Assembly: GCA_025354965.1 (NCBI GenBank)
Contig: JANXLW010000164.1
Location: forward strand, 1-18,717
Length of the DNA stretch: 18,717 nt
From: Betaproteobacteria bacterium
GTDB taxonomy: Bacteria > Pseudomonadota > Gammaproteobacteria > Burkholderiales > Burkholderiaceae_C
Reading direction: 5' to 3'
The translations under genes were made by a program, and so were the position numbers. Shown here one piece after another: positions 7,644 to 14,859 of this stretch; positions within the stretch are counted from its first letter, which is position 1, and the number at the start of each line of letters is the position of its first letter. The notes beneath the pieces are model-generated. The model was not told the origin of the DNA, searched no databases, and worked only from the letters and a program-made list of their open reading frames with translations.

Positions 7644-8000
7644 ATGGCGCAGTCGCGACGCTTTTCAATGGGGCTCTGGGCCTTCTTTACCTGTGTGCTG
7701 GCGGTGCTGGTTTTGGCGCTGGTGGCTGCGCCGCCACCCATGCTGACTACCGGCTGGGACAAATCGAATCACCTGTTGGCCTTTGCCGTGATGACGTGGC
7801 TGGGCAGCAAAGCTTTCCCGCAGCGTTTGGCAACTTTGCTGCTGAGTCTGCTGGCGTATGGCGCACTGATAGAAATTTTGCAGTCATTCACCGCGACCCG
7901 CTCAGCCGAGTGGCTTGATCTTTTTGCCGATGCTCTGGGCATTTTGCTGGGCTGGGCGCTGATCCGGCTGCACGGATGGATGACGGGCACGAAGCAGTGA
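7644..8000 (+). CDS. VanZ-like small membrane protein
   Basis: This is a 118-aa integral membrane protein of the VanZ-like family, known from teicoplanin resistance and often found in exopolysaccharide clusters; the biochemical role is not established. Hydrophobic segments lie at about 9-30, 40-55, 60-80 and 93-110. Typical VanZ features are the GWDKSNHLLAFAVMTWLG segment (about 37-54), the EILQSF motif (about 77-82) and the RSAEWLDLFADALGILLGW block (about 86-104). It starts 15 bp after the antiterminator and is the last gene of the operon. A 10-bp inverted repeat follows at 8017-8046. Confidence 0.85.
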   Translation: MAQSRRFSMGLWAFFTCVLAVLVLALVAAPPPMLTTGWDKSNHLLAFAVMTWLGSKAFPQRLATLLLSLLAYGALIEILQSFTATRSAEWLDLFADALGILLGWALIRLHGWMTGTKQ

Positions 8001-8016
8001 CCGATCATTGGCGCCC

Positions 8017-8046
8017 CATGCAGGACTTGATGCGTCGTCCTGCATG
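8017..8046 (+). terminator. Inverted repeat after vanZ-like gene, possible terminator
   Basis: CATGCAGGAC (8017-8026) pairs perfectly with GTCCTGCATG (8037-8046) around a 10-nt loop. The following bases are AATTATTA rather than a T run, so it is a poor intrinsic terminator. It may instead be a factor-dependent site, an RNA 3'-end stabiliser or an operator for greB, which starts 72 bp later. Confidence 0.4.
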
Positions 8047-8118
8047 AATTATTAGCCGGTTGGACTGCCAATGAAACGAGTTGTGGGTTGCTGGAACCCT
8101 GCCCGGTACGCATGAACA

Positions 8119-8679
8119 ATGAACAAGGCTTTTACCAAGGAATCTGACGCCGACGACGATGATGCGCCGCTCTTGCCGGCGTTGCCGTCAGGCGCCAAAA
8201 ACTACATTACACCGGCTGGCTACGCGCGCATTCGTGCCGAGTTGCTGGACTTGATCGATAACGAACGTCCCAAGGTGGTGGAGATTGTTCACTGGGCCGC
8301 CAGCAACGGTGACCGGTCAGAAAACGGCGACTACATTTACGGCAAAAAGCGCTTGCGCGAGATCGACCGGCGCCTGCGGTTTCTGACCAAGCGTCTGGAA
8401 ATCGCGCAGATCATTGATCCGTCCGTTCACCACGGTAATGAGCAGATATTCTTTGGTGCCAGCGTCACCTATCTTGACCCCGGCGGCACCGAGCGCACGG
8501 TCACTATTCTGGGCATTGATGAGGTCGACAGTTCACAAGCCCAGGTCAGCTGGGTGTCGCCGATCGCCAGAACCTTGTTGAAGGCGCGCACCGGCGACCT
8601 GCTGCAACTGGTGACGCCGGCCGGGGTTGTCGAAATCGAGGTGGTCCGGGTTCACTACCCGGTGCCCGGTTCAAGCTGA
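8119..8679 (+). CDS. greB: Transcription elongation factor GreB
   Basis: GreB enters the RNA polymerase secondary channel and stimulates cleavage of backtracked transcripts. The 186-aa protein has an acidic N-terminal extension (ESDADDDDAP), a coiled coil at about 30-100 with the tip GDRSENGDY (Asp65 and Glu68 are the usual catalytic acidic pair), the KKRLREIDRR signature typical of GreB, and a C-terminal FKBP-like domain (SWVSPIARTLLKARTGDLL at about 143-161). The ATG at 8119 is chosen because it gives full family similarity; an ATG at 8112 is in another frame. Its TGA lies 1 bp from the stop of the convergent spoT. Confidence 0.95.
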   Translation: MNKAFTKESDADDDDAPLLPALPSGAKNYITPAGYARIRAELLDLIDNERPKVVEIVHWAASNGDRSENGDYIYGKKRLREIDRRLRFLTKRLEIAQIIDPSVHHGNEQIFFGASVTYLDPGGTERTVTILGIDEVDSSQAQVSWVSPIARTLLKARTGDLLQLVTPAGVVEIEVVRVHYPVPGSS

Positions 8680-8680
8680 A

Positions 8681-10969
8681 CTATTGCGTGACTTTGGCCC
8701 GTTGCGCCTTGAGCACGGCAGGTGTTCTTCTCAGGTTGTGCAGCGCCGCGTCGAGCTGCGTGCTGTCACGCACCGCAACAACGAAGCGTATGTCGGCGGC
8801 ATCCTGGGCGGCGTCGTTATCCATGCCGATGTGCGTGATGTCAGCCTCGGCAGCGGCCAATGCGGCCGCCACACGTGCCAGCACACCCTTGCCGTTGATG
8901 ACGGTCACCAATATTTCGGTCTCGAAAGTACGAACCGGCTCGTCAGACCATTCCACGCCAATGAATCTTTCACTGTCTTTGCGTTTGAGTTTCCTGGCAA
9001 CAATGCAATCGTCGGCATGCACGATCAAGCCTTCACCGCGTCCCAGGTAGCCGACAATGTTGTCCCCCGGCACCGGTCGGCAACAGGGTGCAAACCGGAC
9101 CGAGGCATTGTTGCTGCCGTCAAGTACCACGCTGCCCTGTGCCACGCTCTCGCTGGCACTGTAGCGCTCGCGCGTGAGCAGCAGCGCGTCGGGCTTCTCG
9201 CCGCGATCGGTCAACAAGGTCAGCAAGCGCTTGGCCACGATGCTGGCAATTCGTTTGCCGATGCCGATGTCGGTCAATAGCTCAGATCTGCTTTTGTTGC
9301 CGCTGAAGCGCACCAGCTTTTCCCATAGCACCTGATTGCCGTCATTGTCGTCCGGCAATTTTTCAATGCCCTGGGCGCGCAGTGCCTGTGCCAGCATCTG
9401 TTCCCCCAGAGCCTCGGACTCGGCCTGCGCCAGTGTCTTGAGGTGATGCCGAATTTTCGAGCGCGCGCGCGCGGTTCGCACAAAAGCCAACCAGGCCGGG
9501 TTCGGTGTTGCCCCCGGTGCGGTGACTACTTCAATGACATCGCCATTCTTGATTTCAGTGCGCAACGGCACTTGCACACCATTGATTTTTGCCGACTGGG
9601 TGCGGTCGCCGACGTTGCTGTGAATGGCGTAGGCAAAGTCGACCACGGTGGCGCCTCTTGGCAGCGCCATGATCTGGCTTTTCGGCGTAAAGACATAAAC
9701 CGCGTCCGGGAACAGATCGACCTTGACGTGGTCCCAAAATTCCGCGGCGTCGCGTGTCTCGTCCTCAATGTCGAGCAGCGACTGCAGCCACTTGGACCCC
9801 AACCAGTCGCCGCTGACGGTGCCTTGCGGGTTGTTGACCTTGTATAACCAATGAGCGGCAACGCCGGACTCTGCCACTAGGTGCATCGCCTCGGTGCGCA
9901 CCTGGAACTCCACATTGACGCCGGACGGGCCGACCAGCGTGGTGTGCAGCGACTGGTAGCCATTGACCTTGCCAATGGCAATGTGGTCCTTGAACTTGCC
10001 CGGCACCGGTTTGTAGAGCTGGTGCAAAGTGCCCAGCGCCGTGTAGCAATCAATCACACTGGGTACCAGAATGCGAAAACCATAGATGTCGGTGACCTGG
10101 GCAAAACTCAGGTGTTTCTCATCCATCTTGCGGTAAATCGAGTACAGGGTCTTTTCGCGTCCGGCGATGCGCACGTTCATGCCGCTGTTGGCGAATGCGT
10201 TGTCGACTTCGCGCTGCACTTTTTGAATCAGGTCGCGGCGCCGACTGCGCGCCTTTGCCACCGCCTTGGACAAAACGGCGTAGCGCCAGGGCCGCAGATA
10301 GCGAAACGCCAGGTTCTGCAGTTCACGGAAGGTCTGGTTCAAGCCCAGGCGGTGCGCAATGGGGGCGTAGATGTCCAGTGTTTCGGTAGCGATGCGGGTC
10401 CATTTTTCGTTTGGCACATCCGACAGGGTGCGCATGTTGTGCGTTCGATCCGCCAATTTGATCAGGATGACGCGCACGTCGCGGGCCATCGCCAACAGCA
10501 TCTTTCGAAAAGACTCGGCCTGGCTTTCTTCACGCGTATTGAAGTGCAGCTTGTCGAGCTTGGTCAGGCCATCCACCAGTTCGGCCACGGCCGAGCCAAA
10601 GCGCTCGGTCAATTCAACCTTGGTGACGCTGGAGTCTTCCATCGCGTCATGCAGCAGTGCCGCCATCAGCGCCTGGGCATCCAGTTTCCAATCTGCACAC
10701 TGGGTTGCAACGGCAATCGGGTGTGTGATGTAGGGTTCACCGCTGTTGCGCAATTGTCCCAGGTGCGCCTGATCGGCAAAGCGGTAAGCCAGACGCACCT
10801 GGGCCAGATCGCTGGCCGACAGATAGTCGAGTTTGGCCGTCAGGCTGGCAAAACTGGCCGCTGCTGCGTTGGCTGCGGCTGGTGTGGGTGGCGTGGCTGT
10901 CGTCAGGGCGTGGCGATTCTCACCCGGGTCCGGGGGCTTGCTGGATGATGATTTGAGTGCGCTACCCAC
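8681..10969 (-). CDS. spoT: Bifunctional (p)ppGpp synthase/hydrolase, RelA/SpoT family
   Basis: The enzyme makes and degrades the alarmone (p)ppGpp. The 762-aa product has an Ala-rich N-terminal tail (1-40) and an HD hydrolase domain at about 60-210 with intact His83, HDAMED (107-112) and KLADRTHNMRTL (171-182). The synthetase domain spans about 270-380, with KFKD at 325-328 followed by HIAIGKVNGYQSLHT. The basic xFKD form matches bifunctional enzymes rather than the acidic ExDD of RelA. TGS is at about 420-485, a CC-containing domain (APCCRPVPGDN) near residue 625 and ACT at about 685-755. Both activities are therefore predicted. The start is GTG at 10969: an in-frame stop lies just upstream (10975-10973) and no other early start exists. 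GAGGG directly abuts the GTG, which is unusually close. The gene follows rpoZ but is separated from it by a terminator. Confidence 0.95.
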   Translation of the reverse strand: MGSALKSSSSKPPDPGENRHALTTATPPTPAAANAAAASFASLTAKLDYLSASDLAQVRLAYRFADQAHLGQLRNSGEPYITHPIAVATQCADWKLDAQALMAALLHDAMEDSSVTKVELTERFGSAVAELVDGLTKLDKLHFNTREESQAESFRKMLLAMARDVRVILIKLADRTHNMRTLSDVPNEKWTRIATETLDIYAPIAHRLGLNQTFRELQNLAFRYLRPWRYAVLSKAVAKARSRRRDLIQKVQREVDNAFANSGMNVRIAGREKTLYSIYRKMDEKHLSFAQVTDIYGFRILVPSVIDCYTALGTLHQLYKPVPGKFKDHIAIGKVNGYQSLHTTLVGPSGVNVEFQVRTEAMHLVAESGVAAHWLYKVNNPQGTVSGDWLGSKWLQSLLDIEDETRDAAEFWDHVKVDLFPDAVYVFTPKSQIMALPRGATVVDFAYAIHSNVGDRTQSAKINGVQVPLRTEIKNGDVIEVVTAPGATPNPAWLAFVRTARARSKIRHHLKTLAQAESEALGEQMLAQALRAQGIEKLPDDNDGNQVLWEKLVRFSGNKSRSELLTDIGIGKRIASIVAKRLLTLLTDRGEKPDALLLTRERYSASESVAQGSVVLDGSNNASVRFAPCCRPVPGDNIVGYLGRGEGLIVHADDCIVARKLKRKDSERFIGVEWSDEPVRTFETEILVTVINGKGVLARVAAALAAAEADITHIGMDNDAAQDAADIRFVVAVRDSTQLDAALHNLRRTPAVLKAQRAKVTQ
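9461..9472. repeat. (GC)6 dinucleotide tract within spoT
   Basis: Six exact GC repeats lie in the part of spoT that encodes the TARARSK segment just after the TGS domain. Such tracts can slip or adopt Z-form DNA, but this one keeps the frame and codes for conserved basic residues. Confidence 0.5.
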
Positions 10970-11012
10970 CCCTCAAATATAGCGTGCGGGCACAGTCCGC
11001 TTGCGCGCTAAC

Positions 11013-11040
11013 AAAAAAAGCGCCGTAACCGGCGCTTTTT
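11013..11040 (-). terminator. Intrinsic terminator after rpoZ
   Basis: The stem AAAAAGCGCCG (11015-11025) pairs with CGGCGCTTTTT (11030-11040) around a 4-nt loop. Read on the - strand it follows rpoZ by 19 bp and ends in T7 (11019-11013). The near-symmetrical A and T tracts make it potentially bidirectional. It lies between rpoZ and spoT, so spoT is either expressed from its own promoter or by partial read-through. Confidence 0.85.
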
Positions 11041-11058
11041 CTTAATGTTTGAAATGCT

Positions 11059-11262
11059 CTACAACGGTACTTTTTTCAGCATCTCCAGGCCTATCTTGCC
11101 AGCTGCGATCTCGCGCAGTGCAGTGACGGCAGGCTTGTTTTTACTCAACACCTTGGGCGCATGGCCCTGACTCAACATGCGTGCACGGTAAGTGGCGGCC
11201 AACACCAGCTGGAAGCGATTCGGGATGTGCACAAGGCAATCTTCGACGGTAATACGGGCCAT
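11059..11262 (-). CDS. rpoZ: RNA polymerase omega subunit
   Basis: Omega helps fold and assemble the beta' subunit of RNA polymerase and contributes to ppGpp binding in proteobacteria. The 67-aa product is the normal length for this group. It starts MARITVEDCLVHIPNRFQLVLAA and contains the conserved RARMLSQG and NKPAVTALREIAAGKIG segments. CGGAGA lies 6 bases before the ATG. It follows gmk by 29 bp in the usual gmk-rpoZ-spoT order. Confidence 0.97.
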   Translation of the reverse strand: MARITVEDCLVHIPNRFQLVLAATYRARMLSQGHAPKVLSKNKPAVTALREIAAGKIGLEMLKKVPL

Positions 11263-11291
11263 TTAATTCTCCGAAAGACCAGGGGTAGGCA

Positions 11292-11912
11292 CTAGGGAAT
11301 GCGCAGTGCTTTGAACGTTTCAGCCCTGACGCGACGTTGCGCCAAAAACTTGAGTCGCTGGGAATGAACGATCGCCTTCAGGTCAAAAAGCGCGCGGTCA
11401 AACAGCTCGTTGATTATAACGAAGTCGAATTGGTGAACCTGTGCCACCTCGATGGCGGCATTTTTGAGTCTTAATTCTATGATCTCGGACGAGTCTTCAC
11501 CGCGGCGCTCGAGCCGGGCGCGCAGTTCTTCCCAACTGGGCGGAAGAATGAAAACGCTGATGGCGTTGGCAAACACCTTCTTGATTTGCAGGGCGCCCTG
11601 GAAATCGATTTCAAGGATCACATCGGCGCCTTGGTTCATGCGCTCTTCAATCGCTTTTTTGGAGGTGCCGTAGCGATGGTTGTGCACGGTGGCCCATTCC
11701 ACAAATGCATCGGCCTGAATCATGGCATCGAATTCTGGCTCGGATATGAAAAAATACTCGCGTCCGTGTTTTTCCTGCCCTCTGGGTGCCCTGGTCGTAT
11801 GCGAAACCGAGGGCTGCACGCGGGCGTCAAGCTCAAGCAGTGCCTTGACCAGGCTCGATTTGCCGGCCCCGCTGGGGGCCGCAACGACAAACAGGTTTCC
11901 GGGGTAGTCCAT
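11292..11912 (-). CDS. gmk: Guanylate kinase
   Basis: The enzyme phosphorylates GMP to GDP with ATP and so feeds GTP and ppGpp synthesis. The 206-aa product has the P-loop APSGAGKSS (12-20), the GMP-binding segment SHTTRAPRGQEKHGREYFF (37-55), the DVILEIDFQGA block (about 96-106) and the lid ARLERRGEDS (about 131-140). Length and motifs are standard. The ATG at 11912 gives the expected N-terminus, although no clear Shine-Dalgarno is visible. It lies 33 bp after yicC and 29 bp before rpoZ, so the three genes probably form one transcript. Confidence 0.97.
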   Translation of the reverse strand: MDYPGNLFVVAAPSGAGKSSLVKALLELDARVQPSVSHTTRAPRGQEKHGREYFFISEPEFDAMIQADAFVEWATVHNHRYGTSKKAIEERMNQGADVILEIDFQGALQIKKVFANAISVFILPPSWEELRARLERRGEDSSEIIELRLKNAAIEVAQVHQFDFVIINELFDRALFDLKAIVHSQRLKFLAQRRVRAETFKALRIP

Positions 11913-11945
11913 GGGCGGGGGCTGGTAGCGAATGTGGGGATCGCG

Positions 11946-12863
11946 CTATTCTATGTTCTGCACCTGCTCGCGCATTTGCTCGATCAGTACCTTCATGTCG
12001 ACTGAAATATGGGTCAATTCCAGTGCCGCTGATTTGGAACCCATGGTGTTGGCTTCGCGGTGCAGTTCCTGGATCAGGAAGTCGAGCCGCTTGCCGATTT
12101 CCCCGCCTTGTCCGATCAGTCTTTCTATCTCGTCGAGGTGAGAGTTGACGCGGGTAATTTCCTCGGCGACGTCAATGCGAATGGCAAACGCAGTGGCTTC
12201 CGAAAGGGCGCGGTCCTGCGCCGCTTCCGGCAGGGCAACGCCGTCAGTCAATGCCATGGCCTCTTTCCAGCGGTCGACAAAGCGCTGGCGCTGCTGCGCT
12301 ACCAGTTGCGGCACCAGCGGTCCGGCCTGCCCGGTCAGGGCGCGCAATTGCCGGATGTGCTCCAGCAGCATGGTGGCCAGTCGGTCGCCCTCGCGCGCAC
12401 GGGCCGACAACAAGTCTGTCAGGGTCTGACGACCCAGCGCCAGAAGTTCTTCGCGCCAATCGCGCACCGGCGAGTTGTCGCCAGACGCCAGGCGGATGAC
12501 ATCGGCCACGCTCAACGGTCTGGCGTCCGGCAACCATGCCTTGACGCTGTCCTGAACCGTGTTGAGTCGTTGCAACAGGCGTGGCGTTGGGTCAGGAACC
12601 GAGTTCTGTGCACTGCTTTCAATGGCGGCGCGCACTTCGACCTTGCCGCGTTTGATGCGCCCCACCAACAATTCGCGCAGCGCCGGCTCGAATTGCCGGA
12701 GCTCTTCGGAGAGCCGAAACGACAGGTCGAGAAAGCGACTGTTGACAGACCGGATTTCCAGACCCAGATGGCTGGCACCCGTAACAAGGGCTTGCACTTC
12801 GGACACGGGATTGGCTGCGCTGTGCTGGGCACTGGCATAACCTGTCATGCTATAAACTGGCAT
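11946..12863 (-). CDS. yicC: YicC/YloC family endoribonuclease
   Basis: YicC-family proteins are endoribonucleases; the E. coli member has been linked to small-RNA turnover. I place the start at ATG 12863 (305 aa), giving MPVYSMTGYASAQ, the standard family opening. A longer frame using TTG at 12920 would add 19 unrelated residues. The N-terminal domain includes GLEIRSVNSRFLDLSFRL (about 33-50), and the C-terminal DUF1732 part includes IDVAEEITRVNSHLDEIERL and GKRLDFLIQELHREANTMGSK (about 254-274). It is the first gene of the yicC-gmk-rpoZ run and is divergent from the kinase gene, with an imperfect dyad between them. Confidence 0.94.
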   Translation of the reverse strand: MPVYSMTGYASAQHSAANPVSEVQALVTGASHLGLEIRSVNSRFLDLSFRLSEELRQFEPALRELLVGRIKRGKVEVRAAIESSAQNSVPDPTPRLLQRLNTVQDSVKAWLPDARPLSVADVIRLASGDNSPVRDWREELLALGRQTLTDLLSARAREGDRLATMLLEHIRQLRALTGQAGPLVPQLVAQQRQRFVDRWKEAMALTDGVALPEAAQDRALSEATAFAIRIDVAEEITRVNSHLDEIERLIGQGGEIGKRLDFLIQELHREANTMGSKSAALELTHISVDMKVLIEQMREQVQNIE

Positions 12864-12879
12864 CTCGACTCTTTGATCA

Positions 12880-12920
12880 TTGGGACAGACCTGAGAATAA
12901 CCCGGTTCAGGCTGACCCAA
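12880..12920. promoter_or_regulatory. Imperfect dyad in the yicC / kinase divergent intergenic region
   Basis: TTGGGACAGACCTGA (12880-12894) and TCAGGCTGACCCAA (12907-12920) form 13 base pairs with one A-A mismatch (12885/12915), one bulged A (12889) and a 12-nt loop. On the - strand, TATTCT (12899-12894) with TTGGGT (12920-12915) would be a weak yicC promoter lying inside the dyad. On the + strand the stem ends right at the GGAG (12921-12924) before the kinase start. It could be an operator or a leader hairpin. Confidence 0.5.
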
Positions 12921-12940
12921 GGAGAGTCCAAACGAAAATT

Positions 12941-13948
12941 ATGTCCAAGGTCAAACCCTCTCCGCTACCTCCCGACACCATGATTGGTGGTTACCGCGTC
13001 ATCCGCAAGGTCGCTGCGGGTGGCTTTGGCGTGGTCTATCTGGCTGCCGATCAGAGCGGTCAACAGTGTGCCATCAAGGAGTACCTGCCATCGTCGCTGG
13101 CATCGCGCGCGCCCGGGGCATTGTTGCCTCAGGTGCAGCCCGAAAAACTGTCGCTCTACCGGCTGGGCTTGAAAAGCTTCTTCGAGGAAGGTCGTTCACT
13201 GGCGCAGATTTCGCATCCCTCGGTTGTGAGTGTGATGAACTTCTTCCGGGAGAACGAAACGGTTTATATGGTGATGAACTATCTGGAGGGTGCGTCCCTG
13301 CAGGATTTCATCATCACGGCGCGCGATCTCAAGCAGGCCAAAGTGTTCCGGGAATCGACTATCCGCTCGTTGTTCGATGAAATTCTGCGCGGCTTGCGCA
13401 TAGTTCACCAGCACAAGATGCTGCATCTGGACATCAAGCCGGCCAATATTTTTATCACGGATGACAACAAATCGGTGCTGATCGATTTTGGAGCGGCGCG
13501 TGAAGTATTGAGTAAAGAAGGTAACTTTGTGCGTCCGATGTACACCCCCGGCTTTGCCGCCCCCGAAATGTACCGCCGAGACGCCTCCATGGGTCCCTGG
13601 ACTGACATTTATGCCATCGGCGCCTGTATCTATGCCTGTATGCAGGGTTACCCCCCCAATGAAGCGCCACAACGTCTGGAAAAGGACCGCATTGCCACTG
13701 CCTTGTCGCGCTTGCGCGGCGTTTACTCAGACAACCTGATTGAAGTGGTGGAATGGTGCATGTCGCTCGATCCGCTGTCTCGCCCGCAGTCGGTGTTTGC
13801 CTTGCAAAAGGAGCTGACGCGAGAGGGCGAGCGTCGCTACACCAAGCTGACTGTGGCTGAGAAAGTACGCCTTCAGTTGGACACCATGGTGTCGGATACG
13901 AAAAAGAGCGTGCAGAAGGTGACCGGCATGAGCGTCAAGGCTAAATGA
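12941..13948 (+). CDS. Hanks-type serine/threonine protein kinase
   Basis: This is a soluble 335-aa protein kinase. The catalytic domain covers about 16-290: glycine loop AAGGFGVVY (25-33), Lys46 in AIKEY, the catalytic loop HLDIKPANIF (162-171) with Asp164 and Asn169, DFG (182-184) and APE (207-209). The residue before the catalytic Asp is Leu rather than Arg, so it is a non-RD kinase. No membrane segment or extracellular sensor domain is present. A short basic helical tail (290-335) ends it. GGAG lies 16 bp before the ATG, a rather long spacing. The 3' end overlaps the phosphatase gene by ATGA, making a coupled kinase-phosphatase pair. No type VI secretion gene is nearby, so a PpkA-like role is not supported here. 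Substrates are unknown. Confidence 0.93.
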   Translation: MSKVKPSPLPPDTMIGGYRVIRKVAAGGFGVVYLAADQSGQQCAIKEYLPSSLASRAPGALLPQVQPEKLSLYRLGLKSFFEEGRSLAQISHPSVVSVMNFFRENETVYMVMNYLEGASLQDFIITARDLKQAKVFRESTIRSLFDEILRGLRIVHQHKMLHLDIKPANIFITDDNKSVLIDFGAAREVLSKEGNFVRPMYTPGFAAPEMYRRDASMGPWTDIYAIGACIYACMQGYPPNEAPQRLEKDRIATALSRLRGVYSDNLIEVVEWCMSLDPLSRPQSVFALQKELTREGERRYTKLTVAEKVRLQLDTMVSDTKKSVQKVTGMSVKAK

Positions 13949-14859
13949 AATTTTCTGTCTTTCAAGTCAGCCGCAAAGGTGGCCGGGACGCCAACGAAGA
14001 TCGCATGGGGTATTGCTACACGCGGGAATCGGTTATTTTTCTTCTGGCCGATGGCATGGGTGGACACCCTCAGGGAGAGGTGGCAGCGCAACTGGCGCTG
14101 CAAGTCATCTCTGCCATGTTTCAAAAAGAGGCGCAACCCGAATTGGCTGATGTTGGCGCGTTTTTGACGTCGGCAGTGATGGCGGCGCATCGGCAGATTC
14201 TGCGCTACTCGATTGAAAAAGACATGCTGGATTCGCCTCGAACCACCATTGTGGCGGCCGTGGTGCAAGGTGGGCTGGTAAGCTGGATTCACTGTGGCGA
14301 CTCCCGGCTTTATCTGGTGCGCCAGGAGGAGTTGTTGGCACGCACCCGTGATCATTCCTTTCTTGAGCAACAAATGGCGGCGGCTGCCGGATTGAGTTTT
14401 CCGGAGCGCGTCAACCGAAATATCCTGTTCACCTGTCTGGGCTCGCCGGCGCGCCCGGTGCTTGACCTGACCGGGCCGGTGGCGTTGCAACAAGGCGACC
14501 GCTTGATGTTGTGTTCGGATGGCTTGTGGGGCAGTCTGAGCGACGCTGACATTGCTTACCAGTTGAGCCAGAAGCCGGTCAGCGAATCGGTTCCCGATTT
14601 GGTCGAAAGCGCGCTGCGCAAGGCCGGCGATGGCAGTGACAACGTCACCGTTATAGCGATGGAGTGGGAGACTCCTGACGGCTTTGAATCTACCCAGGGC
14701 GGCATTTCGACCAATTCCATCAACGACGGTGTGTTTGCCTCCACGGTTCAGTCCGGCTGGCTCGATGCGGCGCTGGAGGACCTGGACGATGCCGCCATTG
14801 AGCGCTCCATCGCCGAAATCAACGAGGCGATTCGCCGCTCTGCCACAAAAAAATCATGA
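13945..14859 (+). CDS. PP2C-type serine/threonine protein phosphatase
   Basis: A metal-dependent phosphatase expected to reverse the action of the kinase next to it. The 304-aa product has the PP2C motifs in order: NEDR (17-20), LLADGMGGH (33-41), SPRTTIVAA (97-105), HCGDSRLY (116-123), RDHS (135-138), CSDGLWG (190-196) and GDGSDNVTVI (228-237). Metal ligands Asp36, Asp192 and Asp232 are in place. After the catalytic core a tail of about 60 residues follows: Ser/Thr/Asn-rich at 245-270, then an acidic, probably helical segment at 272-298. The start overlaps the kinase stop and its own stop overlaps the rph start, both by ATGA, so the three genes are probably translated together. Confidence 0.93.
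   Translation: MKFSVFQVSRKGGRDANEDRMGYCYTRESVIFLLADGMGGHPQGEVAAQLALQVISAMFQKEAQPELADVGAFLTSAVMAAHRQILRYSIEKDMLDSPRTTIVAAVVQGGLVSWIHCGDSRLYLVRQEELLARTRDHSFLEQQMAAAAGLSFPERVNRNILFTCLGSPARPVLDLTGPVALQQGDRLMLCSDGLWGSLSDADIAYQLSQKPVSESVPDLVESALRKAGDGSDNVTVIAMEWETPDGFESTQGGISTNSINDGVFASTVQSGWLDAALEDLDDAAIERSIAEINEAIRRSATKKS

Noticed and set aside
2352..8000. Genomic island integrated at tRNA-Arg carrying the polysaccharide module
   Set aside because: tRNA genes are common integration sites, but no integrase and no direct repeat of the tRNA 3' end was found downstream, and base composition looks similar to the flanks.
9461..9472. (GC)6 tract as a phase-variation switch in spoT
   Set aside because: It codes for conserved basic residues in frame; dinucleotide slippage would break an important gene, and the tract is short.
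9881..10948. Long open frame opposite spoT (355 codons, + strand)
   Set aside because: It mirrors the spoT coding strand; the composition is His/Gln/Val-rich as expected for an antisense frame.
12864..12920. Extended yicC start at TTG 12920
   Set aside because: The 19 extra residues do not fit the family, and the interval is an intergenic dyad; ATG 12863 gives the standard YSMTGYA opening.
12060..12983. Long open frame opposite yicC (307 codons, + strand)
   Set aside because: Antisense shadow of yicC that runs into the start of the kinase gene; no domain seen.
12941..14859. Type VI secretion PpkA/PppA regulatory pair
   Set aside because: Kinase and phosphatase fit by type, but no type VI component or FHA protein lies nearby, and the kinase lacks a membrane segment and a C-terminal extension.
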